DNA of 64,000 bases from Clostridium sp. CCUG 7971 (GCF_017590215.1 NZ_JAFFPK010000054.1:1-64000); one strand, 5' to 3'. Shown: positions 36,565 through 45,861, counted from the first letter of the stretch. The notes: generated by a model from the sequence alone, not told the origin. Made by a program: numbers and translations.

Positions 36565-37410
36565 ATGGAGAACAATAAAAATCTTATCAAATTAATGATT
36601 ACAGCTTTCGTTATAGTTGTAGCTTGTGAATTCATCGGTGAGTATACAGTTAATATCGGCCCTGTAGCTTTAGTTTTATTCCCGATGTTATATGCAGTTA
36701 TAGTAGGAATTATAATCACACCAGATTTATTAGGTAAAAAGATAAAGGCTTTAAAAGAAATGATTGGCGAAAAAGAAATCAACATTGCTGGTGATGTTGT
36801 TGGTATAGCATTAGTTCTATTAGGTATAAAGTATGGATCTACTGTTGGTCCTAACTTAGCAAAAATAATAGAGGCAGGGCCTGCATTCTTAGCTCAAGAA
36901 TTTGGACATATATTAGCTCCGTTAGTAGCACTACCTTTAGCTTTATGGTTTGGATTTAAAAGAGAAGCTGTTGGCGCTTGTTCTAGTATAAGCCGTGAGA
37001 CTTCTTTAGGTGTTATATCTGAAAAATATGGTATAAATTCACCAGAAGGTAGCGGAGTTTTAGGTACTTACTTAATGGGTACAGTTATCGGTACAATATA
37101 CTTCTCTATATTAGGTTCAGTTTCAATATATACAGGACTTCATCCATATGCATTAGGTATGGCAACTGGAGTTGGTAGTGGGAGTATGATGACCGCTGCA
37201 TCAGCTGCACTTACAAAAGTACCTGCAATAGCATCTAATCCCGAAATGGTCGATACTATACTTTCTTATGGTGCTACAAGTAACATGATGTCTAGTTTAA
37301 CAGGACTAATATTCTTAGTATTTATAACTTTACCATTAACTAACAAGTTATATGCTATATTAGAACCAAAACTTGGTAGAAATAGTAAAAAAAATAATAA
37401 AACAGCATAA
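36565..37410 (+). CDS. DUF3100 family membrane protein
   Basis: About 281 residues, seven or eight hydrophobic segments. The DUF3100 family is recognised by EFIGEYTVNIGPV near the N-terminus, FGFKREAVGACSSISRE and GVGSGSMMTAASAAL. The conserved polar motifs inside membrane segments (GACSSISRE, GSGSMM) suggest a carrier. No function is known to me. It is followed by a small membrane protein and an M20 amidohydrolase, which suggests uptake of an amide or peptide-like compound. ATG 36565 has GGGAGG upstream; the frame from 36532 has no site. Confidence 0.75.
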   Translation: MENNKNLIKLMITAFVIVVACEFIGEYTVNIGPVALVLFPMLYAVIVGIIITPDLLGKKIKALKEMIGEKEINIAGDVVGIALVLLGIKYGSTVGPNLAKIIEAGPAFLAQEFGHILAPLVALPLALWFGFKREAVGACSSISRETSLGVISEKYGINSPEGSGVLGTYLMGTVIGTIYFSILGSVSIYTGLHPYALGMATGVGSGSMMTAASAALTKVPAIASNPEMVDTILSYGATSNMMSSLTGLIFLVFITLPLTNKLYAILEPKLGRNSKKNNKTA

Positions 37411-37431
37411 TTGAAGAGAGGTGCATTTAAA

Positions 37432-37902
37432 ATGTTTAGTAATATAAATTTAAAAAGAACTGGATACCAATTTGTAGTTATGTTAATAGTTGGAGCTATG
37501 ATACTTATAGGACAATTTATAAGTAAAGGTACTTCTATAATAACAGCTCTTCCTGGTATGTTAATAATGATATTTGCAGCTATGATAGCTATGATGTTAA
37601 AAGATTTATTTCCTAAATCAATATTCCCAGCTTTTGGATTTGCAACAATAATAGGATTAATACTTAGCGTACCAGGTAATCCTGTATCTGATGTATTTAA
37701 TGCTCAAGTAGCTAACATAAACTTTATGGCTATAACTACTCCACTATTAGCTTTTGCGGGTATATCTGTAGGTAATAAGATAGAAGAGTTAAAGTCTATG
37801 TCTTGGAAAATAGTAGTTATATCATTAGTAGTCTTCACAACTATATTCTTCGCTTGTGCATCTATCGGACACATTGTGTTAAAGATACAAGGCGTTATAT
37901 AA
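37432..37902 (+). CDS. small four- to five-helix membrane protein, partner of DUF3100
   Basis: 156 residues with four or five hydrophobic segments, including MIFAAMIAMMLKDLFPKSIFPAFGFA and ITTPLLAFAGISVGNKIEEL. I do not recognise a named family. Its tight placement (21 bases after the DUF3100 stop) and similar style suggest that the two form a two-component carrier, in the manner of MadLM-like pairs, although no homology to those is claimed. ATG 37432 follows AGAGAGGTG; a TTG at 37411 is the alternative start. Confidence 0.65.
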   Translation: MFSNINLKRTGYQFVVMLIVGAMILIGQFISKGTSIITALPGMLIMIFAAMIAMMLKDLFPKSIFPAFGFATIIGLILSVPGNPVSDVFNAQVANINFMAITTPLLAFAGISVGNKIEELKSMSWKIVVISLVVFTTIFFACASIGHIVLKIQGVI

Positions 37903-37928
37903 ATTTAAATTAAACTTGGAGGGTTATT

Positions 37929-39242
37929 ATGAATAAGCAACAATTAAAAAATTTAATTATAAAAACAATAGATGATAATAGAGATAAAATAATAGAAGTA
38001 GGTCGTGGAATATACGAAACTCCAGAATACGGATACAAAGAATATAAAACAACTGAAGCTGTAGCTAACTTCTTACATGAGGAATTAGGATTAGAAGTCG
38101 AAAAAAATATAGCTGTTACAGGATGTAAGGCTATTTTAAATAATGATAAAAAAGGTCCTCATATATCTGTATTAGGTGAATTAGATGGTATATCTTGCAA
38201 GGAACATAAAGATGCTAACGACATAGGAGCTTCTCATACTTGCGGTCACAATATACAAATAGCTGGTATGCTAGGTGCTGCTTTAGGATTAGTTAAAAGT
38301 GGAGTACTTGATTCATTAGACGGTAAAATATCTTTCATGGCTACTCCAGCTGAGGAATTTATAGAATTAGAATACAGACAACAGTTAAAAAATAATGGAG
38401 AAATAACTTATTTTGGTGGTAAACAAGAACTTGTAAAAAGAGGTTATTTTGATGATGTAGATATGTCTATGATGTTCCATTCATTAGATATGGGTGAAAA
38501 TAAAGCATTAGTTGGACCTGAAAGTAATGGATTTATAGGAAAGAAAGTGCAATTTGTAGGTAAGGAAGCTCATGCAGGTTCTGCTCCATATGATGGAGTT
38601 AATGCTTTAAATGCAGCAATGTTAGCTATAAATAATGTAAATGCATTAAGAGAAACTTTCAAAGAATCTGAAAGAGTTAGATTCCACCCAATCTTAACTA
38701 AAGCTGGTGATATAGTAAATGTTGTTCCTGCTGATGTTCAAATGGAATCTTATGTTAGAGCTAGAACTATAGATGGAATGATAGATGCTAGTGAAAGAAT
38801 AAATAAGGCGTTAATAGCTGGTGGTATGGCTGTAGGTGCTGATGTTGTATTAACTGAAATACCTGGATACTTACCAATATTACGTTACAGAAGTATGGAT
38901 AACTTATTTAGCAATAACTTAGTTGAATTAGGTATAGATAACGAAAAAATAGTTGATGGTGGAGATTTCACTGGTTCATTTGACTTTGGAGATATATCTC
39001 ATTTAATGCCAACGCTTCATCCTATGATGGGTGGTGTTAAAGGTGCTCTTCATACTAGAGATTTTGAAATAGTTGATGAAGATTTAGCTTATATAGTGCC
39101 AGCTAAATCAATGGCTATGACAGTTGTAGATTTATTATTTGATGGAGCTAAAGAAGCTAATAATATATTATCTGATTTTAAACCAGTAATGACTAAAGAA
39201 GAATACTTAGGATTCTTAGCTAAATATGATAGAACTATATAA
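37929..39242 (+). CDS. M20 family amidohydrolase (AbgB-like)
   Basis: 437 residues. A zinc/manganese aminoacylase-type enzyme: GELDGI (metal ligand Asp), HTCGHNIQIAG (metal-binding His), TPAEEFIE (catalytic and ligand Glu), a lid domain with GKEAHAGSAPYDGVNAL and a last ligand in GALHTRDFEIV. Family members such as AbgB, indole-acetyl-amino acid hydrolases and carboxypeptidase Ss1 cleave N-acyl amino acids or peptides. It is the third gene of the DUF3100 unit and probably hydrolyses the imported compound. GGAGGG before the ATG. Confidence 0.88.
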   Translation: MNKQQLKNLIIKTIDDNRDKIIEVGRGIYETPEYGYKEYKTTEAVANFLHEELGLEVEKNIAVTGCKAILNNDKKGPHISVLGELDGISCKEHKDANDIGASHTCGHNIQIAGMLGAALGLVKSGVLDSLDGKISFMATPAEEFIELEYRQQLKNNGEITYFGGKQELVKRGYFDDVDMSMMFHSLDMGENKALVGPESNGFIGKKVQFVGKEAHAGSAPYDGVNALNAAMLAINNVNALRETFKESERVRFHPILTKAGDIVNVVPADVQMESYVRARTIDGMIDASERINKALIAGGMAVGADVVLTEIPGYLPILRYRSMDNLFSNNLVELGIDNEKIVDGGDFTGSFDFGDISHLMPTLHPMMGGVKGALHTRDFEIVDEDLAYIVPAKSMAMTVVDLLFDGAKEANNILSDFKPVMTKEEYLGFLAKYDRTI

Positions 39243-39256
39243 TTAAATATGGTAAT

Positions 39257-39292
39257 AAAAATAGGAACTTCTAATCAGAAGTTCCTATTTTT
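39257..39292. terminator. bidirectional terminator between the M20 gene and the regulator
   Basis: AATAGGAACTTCT (39260-39272) pairs with AGAAGTTCCTATT (39277-39289) with A and T tracts on both sides. Confidence 0.88.
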
Positions 39293-39299
39293 ATTAAAT

Positions 39300-40586
39300 C
39301 TAAAACAATACCTCTATAAGGTTTTTTGGTCTTCCTCCACCTTTGCTACTCTCTTTTGCACATATTCTTCCTAAATCTGCTGATACAATTTTATTTAATA
39401 TACGTCTAGAGCTTCTATCACTTATATCTAAATAGTTTGCTAATTCTTTGGTATCATAAATTTTACTTTGTCTAATTTCATTTATTGCCATTAGTTTAGC
39501 TACAGATTCACAACTTAGTCCAGTCCTGGTGGCTATATCCATCACTTTTTCATTAGATGATACTAAAGAATAATTTAACTCATTATCAAGACCTAGCGGA
39601 CCTTTTATAAAATCATTTTCATCAACTGAGTATATATAAAATTCATCTGAATCTTTACAACGTTTTAATGCTTTATATCCGTTAGCTTCTGCTTGATAAG
39701 CAGTAACACCTATTCCTATTCCTACACCTAGAGAAAATCCTATATTTTTTATATCTTTTTGTAATTTAAATAATTTGTTATAATTATCTACATTTTTTAC
39801 TGCTCCCTTATGAGCAAAAACTATATACTCATCTCTACCAAAGTTAAATAAAGACCCTTGAATACTTCTAACATATTCAACTATAAATTTATCCATTTCA
39901 GATTTTTTAATCATGTTTGAGTAATAGTTTTCATTATTACTTTTATAGTCAGCTAAGCTCAATACCTCTACTGCTATTTGCGAATATTGTGCCTTATTTA
40001 ATTCAAATTCACTTTTAACTTTTTCATAACATACTTTTATAAGTGGTCTTGTTACGTGTAGTCTATATACAGGGTAACCTTGCCTTTTTATTTCGTTATA
40101 CACCCCAGCAAAACCTGTTAAAATTACACTAATCTTATTTTGCTTATATAAATTTATATGCCATTTTGCATATTCCATTTCATCTATTTCATTAGAAAAT
40201 GGTAATGAAAATATTTCTTTGTGATTAATATCTACTTCCTGTAGAATATCTTCTAAAATTTCATTTTCAACAACATCTATGCTAAACCTATCTAATTTCA
40301 TATTATCATTTTTTACTTCCCAAAATGCCTTTAATATACTAGTTCCACCTCTTGATACAAATCCATTTGGTTTTTTAACTTCATGTTTAGATTTAACAGC
40401 TTCAGAAACTCCACATCCTGTAAATATAATTACATCGCATTCTTTCTCACAAATAGATATCTTATCTAGAGTATCTACCACTCTCTCACCTATATATAAT
40501 TTGATTTCTATCTCTCTGTCTAATTGGTGTAAGTATTCACATATTTTTTGACTGGAGTCCGAAGGTCCAATAACACCTACTATCAT
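39300..40586 (-). CDS. transcriptional regulator with degenerate GGDEF-like and winged-helix domains
   Basis: 428 residues in three parts. Residues 1-100 form a Rossmann-like sensor (VGVIGPSDSS, CDVIIFTGCGVSEA) resembling PrpR-type N-domains; about 200-325 resemble a degenerate GGDEF fold (LGVGIGIGVTAYQAEANGYKALKRC) without the GGDEF motif; the last 80 residues are a winged helix (YDTKELANYLDISDRSSRRILNKI) with a basic GGGRP tail. It is convergent with the DUF3100-M20 unit and is its most likely regulator. The ligand is unknown; the name of the family was not recognised with confidence. Confidence 0.65.
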   Translation of the reverse strand: MIVGVIGPSDSSQKICEYLHQLDREIEIKLYIGERVVDTLDKISICEKECDVIIFTGCGVSEAVKSKHEVKKPNGFVSRGGTSILKAFWEVKNDNMKLDRFSIDVVENEILEDILQEVDINHKEIFSLPFSNEIDEMEYAKWHINLYKQNKISVILTGFAGVYNEIKRQGYPVYRLHVTRPLIKVCYEKVKSEFELNKAQYSQIAVEVLSLADYKSNNENYYSNMIKKSEMDKFIVEYVRSIQGSLFNFGRDEYIVFAHKGAVKNVDNYNKLFKLQKDIKNIGFSLGVGIGIGVTAYQAEANGYKALKRCKDSDEFYIYSVDENDFIKGPLGLDNELNYSLVSSNEKVMDIATRTGLSCESVAKLMAINEIRQSKIYDTKELANYLDISDRSSRRILNKIVSADLGRICAKESSKGGGRPKNLIEVLF

Positions 40587-40665
40587 AAATTTATCACCTT
40601 AATCTTTTATATATTTATAATCAATATATATCATAATTTTCTCTAATTGTAAAATTTATATATAT

Positions 40666-42153
40666 TTAATTAATTTTACTTGTAATAGACCTTTTATTTT
40701 TAAAGTTTTTTAATATTTTGATAGTAGCTATAAATATAACCCATATTTCAAGCCTTCCAAACATCATTCCAATTATCTCTGTCCATAAAATAATAGGTGG
40801 CGCTGTTGCTGATGTGATACCTATAGATAATCCTACTGTGCCTAAAGAAGATGCAAATTCAAATAATGAATCCTGTAATGGATATCCGTGTATAAGCATT
40901 ATAGAAACTCCTATAATAAATATAATCATATATATAAATGCATAATTTGATGCATCCATAATATCAGATTTTTCTATATATACTTTTCCTTCTGGCTTAA
41001 ACATGCGGTCTTCATTTACTAAATTATCAGATATAAATTTTTTTCTTAAGTTCCAAATAAGTCTTTTTATCATTAAATATACTCTATATAATTTAATTCC
41101 TCCTGCTGTTGATCCAGCGCCTCCACCTATAATCATTAATATAATCATTATAAAAATAGCGAATGAACTCCAATTACTATATCCTACTGTTGAAAATCCA
41201 GTTGTCGAAAGAGCTGATATTATTTCAAAAGATGCTACCCTTAATCCTTTACCCAAACTACCATATAACCCATTTAATGAAGTGAATGCTACTAATGGTA
41301 TAGATATACCAATTAGTATTAACATAAATCTTATTTCACTTATTTTTAAAAACTTTTTAAATTTACCGCTTACTAATAATAAGTGTGCTGCAAAATTAGT
41401 TGTCCCAAGTATCATTAATATTATAGTTACTAATTCTATAGGAAAGCTATTATATGCACCTATACTATCTGTTCTCACTCCAAAACCTCCAGTTGATAAT
41501 GCCGCTATTGAGTGATTTATAGCATCAAATAATGGCATGCCTAGTATACAATACAAAATTATACCTGATATAACATACCCTGAATAAATAGACATTATCA
41601 TCCTTGATGATTTAAGAAGATTTGGTAATAATTTATCTAAGTGTCCTTCAGAATTATAAAGTTTCATACCAAATGTAGATGATAATGCTGATACCATTAC
41701 TAGAACAATTCCTACCCCTCCAAAGAAATTCATTGTACTTCTGTGTATTAAAAATATCTTTGGACATTCCTCTACGTCTATAACAGATAAACCAGTTGTA
41801 GTCCATCCACTTACTGATTCAAAGTAGGCTTGAGTAAAGTTTAATTCTCCTGATATAATAAAAGGTAGTGCTGAAAATAATGTTGCTAAAATCCATATAG
41901 ACACAACTATAACTGCATCTTCTCCTACAGATAATTTTTCATTTTCTTTAAATGATGAAGCTTTGCTTAATATAAATCCTGTTATTATAGCAACAGCTGA
42001 TGGAATTACAAATGACAAAGTATGCCTAACTTCATTATGATAAACAATTAATGTTAATAAAGGGATCAATAGTATTGTCCCTATTATCATTAACAATACT
42101 CCTATATAAGCAATTATAATGTTATCCTTTAAAAATGATTTTATTTTTTTCAT
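40666..42153 (-). CDS. trkH: potassium uptake protein TrkH/KtrB type
   Basis: 495 residues, about ten membrane segments with four pore loops. Selectivity-filter glycines are in SGWTTTGLSV, ALSTGGFG, ALSTTGFST and LGTVGLSIG. A loop IIGGGAGSTAGGIKL of the TrkH type is present. It forms the K+ channel part of a complex gated by TrkA/KtrA rings. Its start overlaps the preceding TrkA gene stop; the three genes form a trk operon next to a KdpDE-like sensor pair. Confidence 0.9.
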   Translation of the reverse strand: MKKIKSFLKDNIIIAYIGVLLMIIGTILLIPLLTLIVYHNEVRHTLSFVIPSAVAIITGFILSKASSFKENEKLSVGEDAVIVVSIWILATLFSALPFIISGELNFTQAYFESVSGWTTTGLSVIDVEECPKIFLIHRSTMNFFGGVGIVLVMVSALSSTFGMKLYNSEGHLDKLLPNLLKSSRMIMSIYSGYVISGIILYCILGMPLFDAINHSIAALSTGGFGVRTDSIGAYNSFPIELVTIILMILGTTNFAAHLLLVSGKFKKFLKISEIRFMLILIGISIPLVAFTSLNGLYGSLGKGLRVASFEIISALSTTGFSTVGYSNWSSFAIFIMIILMIIGGGAGSTAGGIKLYRVYLMIKRLIWNLRKKFISDNLVNEDRMFKPEGKVYIEKSDIMDASNYAFIYMIIFIIGVSIMLIHGYPLQDSLFEFASSLGTVGLSIGITSATAPPIILWTEIIGMMFGRLEIWVIFIATIKILKNFKNKRSITSKIN

Positions 42154-42821
42154 TACTTACCCACGCCTCCAATTATATTATTAATGATACTTTTTTGCGC
42201 GTTAGGTGTTGATAGTATAATTAGCTTATCCTCTAAAAATATTTTAGTGCTCCCCTTTGGAATTATGCTATTTGACCCTCTTATAATACATCCAATTATC
42301 GCTTCTTCTGAAAGTACTATATCTTTTATTAATTTTCCACAAACAACATAATTTTCTTTAATAACTATTTCCATTATACTAACTTTTCCATCTTCGATTG
42401 GCATAAATTTGTGTATTTCATCTACTGTTGCCATTTGTTCTATCATATCCGCTACAATATATGTTGAACTTATAGCTGTATCGATGCCTAGAGATTTAAA
42501 AACATCAACATTTTTAGGGTTAGTTACTGTGGCAAAAACTTTTTTTACTCTATAAACATTCTTAGCTAACTGGCATATTGCCAAATTATCATAGTCTTTT
42601 TGAGTTAATGCTATCACTATGTCAACTTTATATATATTTGCTTCTTCTAACATATATGGTTTAGTTCCATCTCCACACATTACTGATGCGTCATATTTTC
42701 TAGATAAGTTCTTACAATATTCATAATCATTATTTATAATAGTCACTTTATGATTTTTAGATATTAAAGATTTTAAAATAAATTCTGATGTCTTACGCCC
42801 ACCAACTATTAATATATCCAT
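42153..42821 (-). CDS. trkA: TrkA-type potassium transport regulator (RCK_N + RCK_C)
   Basis: 222 residues. The N-terminal RCK/TrkA_N Rossmann domain (MDILIVGGRKTSEFILKSL, then an acidic second-strand end binding NAD(H) or ATP) is followed by a TrkA_C domain (about 140-220; EDKLIILSTPN). TrkA_C domains of this kind bind c-di-AMP in some Firmicutes. It gates TrkH. It overlaps both the 158-residue partner upstream and trkH downstream (TAATG junctions). Confidence 0.85.
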   Translation of the reverse strand: MDILIVGGRKTSEFILKSLISKNHKVTIINNDYEYCKNLSRKYDASVMCGDGTKPYMLEEANIYKVDIVIALTQKDYDNLAICQLAKNVYRVKKVFATVTNPKNVDVFKSLGIDTAISSTYIVADMIEQMATVDEIHKFMPIEDGKVSIMEIVIKENYVVCGKLIKDIVLSEEAIIGCIIRGSNSIIPKGSTKIFLEDKLIILSTPNAQKSIINNIIGGVGK

Positions 42822-43297
42822 TAAGCTTCCTCCATTCTTATGCCATTAATTCTAAATCTTGATATCCCGGAATTTTTATACTTAGATGGTTCATAAACTA
42901 ACTTTTCAAATTCATCTATAGTTAACTTTGTTGGATAAATAGTTTGTATATCAGATTTATTATATATAACTTCTTTTTCTATATCATATAACCTAGACAC
43001 AACCTTATTTACCTTAAATACTATCTTAGCAATTTGAGCAATCATAATATTTGTATTATCATCATCTGTTGCAGCTACAATAGTCTTTGCTTTCTCTATT
43101 CCAGCTTCCATCAAAACATCTATATCAGTTGCATCACCTTGTAATTTAAAACCACTATAGTTTTGTGATAATTTTCTAAAACAAGCTTTATCTATATCAA
43201 TAATAACAACATCTTCACCTTTTGCTGATAATATAGAAGCTATACTAGCTCCAAATCTACTGCATCCTGCTATAATAATATAATTATTTTTTTTCAT
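42821..43297 (-). CDS. TrkA_N-only potassium transport protein
   Basis: 158 residues, a single RCK_N Rossmann domain: NYIIIAGCSRFGASIASILSAKGEDVVIIDID and GDATDIDVLMEAGIEKAKTIVAATDDDN. It lacks the TrkA_C half. With the adjacent 222-residue protein it may form mixed rings around TrkH, equivalent to the duplicated arrangement inside E. coli TrkA but split into two chains. First gene of the trk operon, with a shared 28-bp motif upstream. Confidence 0.8.
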   Translation of the reverse strand: MKKNNYIIIAGCSRFGASIASILSAKGEDVVIIDIDKACFRKLSQNYSGFKLQGDATDIDVLMEAGIEKAKTIVAATDDDNTNIMIAQIAKIVFKVNKVVSRLYDIEKEVIYNKSDIQTIYPTKLTIDEFEKLVYEPSKYKNSGISRFRINGIRMEEA

Positions 43298-43363
43298 TTT
43301 TTTTGCTCCTTAAAGTTAAATTATTTATACAACTATTCTAGCAAATTCTATACAAATATCTTG

Positions 43364-43391
43364 TTAAGATAATTAGTATTGTATAAAGATT
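43364..43391. promoter_or_regulatory. 28-bp composite motif upstream of the trk operon
   Basis: TTAAGATAATTA-N7-ATAAAGATT, ending 67 bases from the first trk ATG (43297). An identical layout occurs at 46308-46335, 71 bases from the TPR gene start. A second TGTTAAGATA copy lies 31 bases away at 43393-43402, three helix turns. A plausible response-regulator operator, perhaps for the KdpE-like protein. Confidence 0.55.
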
Positions 43392-43410
43392 GTGTTAAGA
43401 TAGATTAATA

Positions 43411-43444
43411 AAAAAAGAAAGCTTAAATTTTAAGCTTTCTTTTA
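43411..43444 (-). terminator. terminator after the kdpE-like gene
   Basis: AAAGAAAGCTTAAA and TTTAAGCTTTCTTT arms followed by a T6 tract on the minus strand, overlapping the stop codon. Confidence 0.82.
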
Positions 43445-44143
43445 TTCATCTACTAATCTGTAACCAACTCCAATTTCTGTTATTATATATTCTGGCTGAG
43501 CTGGATTTTTTTCAATTTTCCTTCTTATACTTGCCATAAATACTCTCAAAGACTTTGTTTCACTTTCACAATATCCACCCCAAACTTCATTTATTATAAA
43601 TTTATGCGTTAACACTTTTCCTGGATATTTTGACATTAACTCTAGTAACTTATACTCTATTGGTGTTAAGTGTATAATTTCTCCACGCACAGATACTCTA
43701 CGCTTATCAAAATCTATTTTTAAGTCTCTAAGTTCGAAACTTGATACTGGATTATCTTGAGCATTATTATTTTTATTAAAATTTCTAAGACCCACCCTTA
43801 TTCGTGCTAAAAGTTCAGATACACTAAATGGTTTAGTTAAATAATCATCAGCTCCACTATCTAAGGCTTCTACTTTATCCCTTTCTCTTTCTCTTGCTGA
43901 TACAACTATTATCTTTGCCTTAGTTCTATCTCTTATTTTTTCTATTATCTCGACACCATCCATATCTGGTAAACCTAAATCTAATATTATTATCTCTGGG
44001 TTCATAGAAAATACTAAAGATACTGCTGTATTTCCAGAGCTAGTTTCTATACATTTATATCCTTGAGCCTCAAGTGATACCTTAATAAATTTACAAATTG
44101 GCTTATCATCTTCTACAATTAAAATTAATGGCTTTATATCCAT
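43442..44143 (-). CDS. kdpE: KdpE-like response regulator
   Basis: 233 residues, OmpR/PhoB type. The receiver domain has the paired acids near IVEDD, phosphoacceptor Asp in EIIILDLGLPDMDG and the conserved lysine in YLTKPFS; the winged-helix DNA-binding domain (about 135-230) ends with GVGYRLVDE. It is adjacent to a KdpD-like kinase and close to trkH, which suggests potassium-responsive control of trk rather than of kdpFABC, which is absent here. Its ATG follows the kinase TAA directly. Confidence 0.85.
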   Translation of the reverse strand: MDIKPLILIVEDDKPICKFIKVSLEAQGYKCIETSSGNTAVSLVFSMNPEIIILDLGLPDMDGVEIIEKIRDRTKAKIIVVSARERERDKVEALDSGADDYLTKPFSVSELLARIRVGLRNFNKNNNAQDNPVSSFELRDLKIDFDKRRVSVRGEIIHLTPIEYKLLELMSKYPGKVLTHKFIINEVWGGYCESETKSLRVFMASIRRKIEKNPAQPEYIITEIGVGYRLVDE

Positions 44144-45733
44144 TTACATCACTCCTTTTGAAGGTATACTAAATCTAAATGTCGCTCCTTTTGAAGAATT
44201 ATTAGAAACTTCAATCTTACCTCCATGGGCTTCAATAATTGACTTACATATAGCAAGCCCTAGTCCTATACCTCTTTTTTCAATATTCTTTGACTTTGTT
44301 TTTGTATAAAATCTATCAAATATATAATTTATATCCTCCATTGGTATCCCATTACCATCATCTGATACTTCAAAAATAACATTATCTGCATCTTTTATAA
44401 CCTTTACTAATATATTAGAATTTTCCGGTGTGTATCTTATAGCATTTTGAATTAAATTAACAATAACTTGTTCAATTAGTAGCCCGTCAACATATATTAA
44501 AATCATGTCATCAGGTAGCTCTACCTTTATATTATGATTACCTGAAAATTTCCTTATTCTTGCTATGGATTCTGCTACAATCTCTTCAACTACCTCTATT
44601 TCCTTTTTTATACTAAGAGTTCCCTCATCTATTTTAGTCATACTTAAAATATTTTCAAATGAATGAGTAAGCCAAATAGTATCCTCATAAATATTTTTCA
44701 GTAATTCTTTTTTTATATCATTATCTAGTACTTCATCATTTTCAATAATTGTTGATGCCGACCCAAGAATACTTGTAAGTGGTGTTCTTAAGTCATGAGA
44801 TATGGATCTTAAAAGATTACCTCTTAATCTTTCTCTTTCTGCTTCTAGATTTACTAATTTATTTTTTTCAAATAAATTTTCCCTCTCAATTGCTAGTGCA
44901 ACTTGTGTAGAAATTGATTCTAATAAGATTTTCTCATTTTCTTTAATAATCTCTTTTTCAAATGATGCTATACCTATGACCCCTAAAATTGAAATTTGGC
45001 CTTTTATAGGATAATAATAAGAACTACTTTCTTCATATATACCTGTTCCTATACCTATGGGATTTCCACTTTCAAATGCCTTATAAGTTGCCTTTTTAGC
45101 TAAGTCTAATTTAAATATATTTTCACTACCATCACTATTTGCTATATATATATTAGGCTCTTTTAAATTATCATTTGAATCTACAACGGTTATCATAATA
45201 TTTCTTTTAAGCATTTCAACTAAACTTTCCCCACAAAAATCTAGTACTTGATTTCTATTCCTAGCTTTAAGTAATTTTTTATTATTTTTATACAGTAACT
45301 TTATTATATTTTCACGAATCAGAGATATTCTAGCCTCTTTTTTCGCTTTAGATGTGAGAGTACTAGCTATAATTGCCGTAATAAGCATTATAATAAATGT
45401 TACAGGATAATCAGCTCTATATGCTAAAAATGTATAATATGGTTCTGTAAAAAAGAAATTAAATGATAAAACCCCTATCACTGATGCAAATATACCATAA
45501 AAATATCCATCTGTACTACTCGCTGAAAATAGCACTCCTAATATATAAATTAATATAATGCTTACTTCATTAAGCCCTACTTCTCTAAATATAAAAGATA
45601 TAATTATGGATGCTATCATTATTAGTGCAATTTTTATTAAGTTATATATAATTGTATTTTTATTATGTATTTCTATATCTTGACTATAGTTATAATTGTC
45701 TAAATTATCTTCATCATAATCAGTTATACTCAT
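44144..45733 (-). CDS. kdpD: KdpD-like sensor histidine kinase lacking the N-terminal KdpD/Usp part
   Basis: 529 residues. Residues about 25-130 form the DUF4118 four-helix membrane part of KdpD (EPYYTFLAYR between helices), then a GAF-like domain (about 150-275), HisKA with the phosphoacceptor in RSISHDLRTPLTSILGSAS, and HATPase with LIQNAIRYTPENS, DDGNGIPMED, and GIGLGLAI. Full KdpD is about 900 residues; the ATP-binding KdpD and Usp regions at the N-terminus are missing, so sensing must rely on the membrane and GAF parts. Cotranscribed with kdpE. Confidence 0.88.
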   Translation of the reverse strand: MSITDYDEDNLDNYNYSQDIEIHNKNTIIYNLIKIALIMIASIIISFIFREVGLNEVSIILIYILGVLFSASSTDGYFYGIFASVIGVLSFNFFFTEPYYTFLAYRADYPVTFIIMLITAIIASTLTSKAKKEARISLIRENIIKLLYKNNKKLLKARNRNQVLDFCGESLVEMLKRNIMITVVDSNDNLKEPNIYIANSDGSENIFKLDLAKKATYKAFESGNPIGIGTGIYEESSSYYYPIKGQISILGVIGIASFEKEIIKENEKILLESISTQVALAIERENLFEKNKLVNLEAERERLRGNLLRSISHDLRTPLTSILGSASTIIENDEVLDNDIKKELLKNIYEDTIWLTHSFENILSMTKIDEGTLSIKKEIEVVEEIVAESIARIRKFSGNHNIKVELPDDMILIYVDGLLIEQVIVNLIQNAIRYTPENSNILVKVIKDADNVIFEVSDDGNGIPMEDINYIFDRFYTKTKSKNIEKRGIGLGLAICKSIIEAHGGKIEVSNNSSKGATFRFSIPSKGVM

Positions 45734-45832
45734 AGTTTCCTCCTATCTGCTATTGATAATATTTTATATCATTATATGGTTAATAATATTAAGTTTCAAT
45801 ATATTATAGTTTAAAATATTATTTAATATAAT

Positions 45833-45861
45833 AAAAAGACTATAAATTTATAGTCTTTTTA
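45833..45861 (-). terminator. terminator overlapping the TPR gene stop
   Basis: A perfect palindrome AAAAAGACTATAAA/TTTATAGTCTTTTT. It spans the last codons of the TPR gene and separates it from kdpDE. Confidence 0.82.

Noticed and set aside
41003-41515. 170-codon plus-strand frame opposite trkH
   Set aside because: Shadow of the K+ transporter coding frame; no ribosome site and no recognisable motif.
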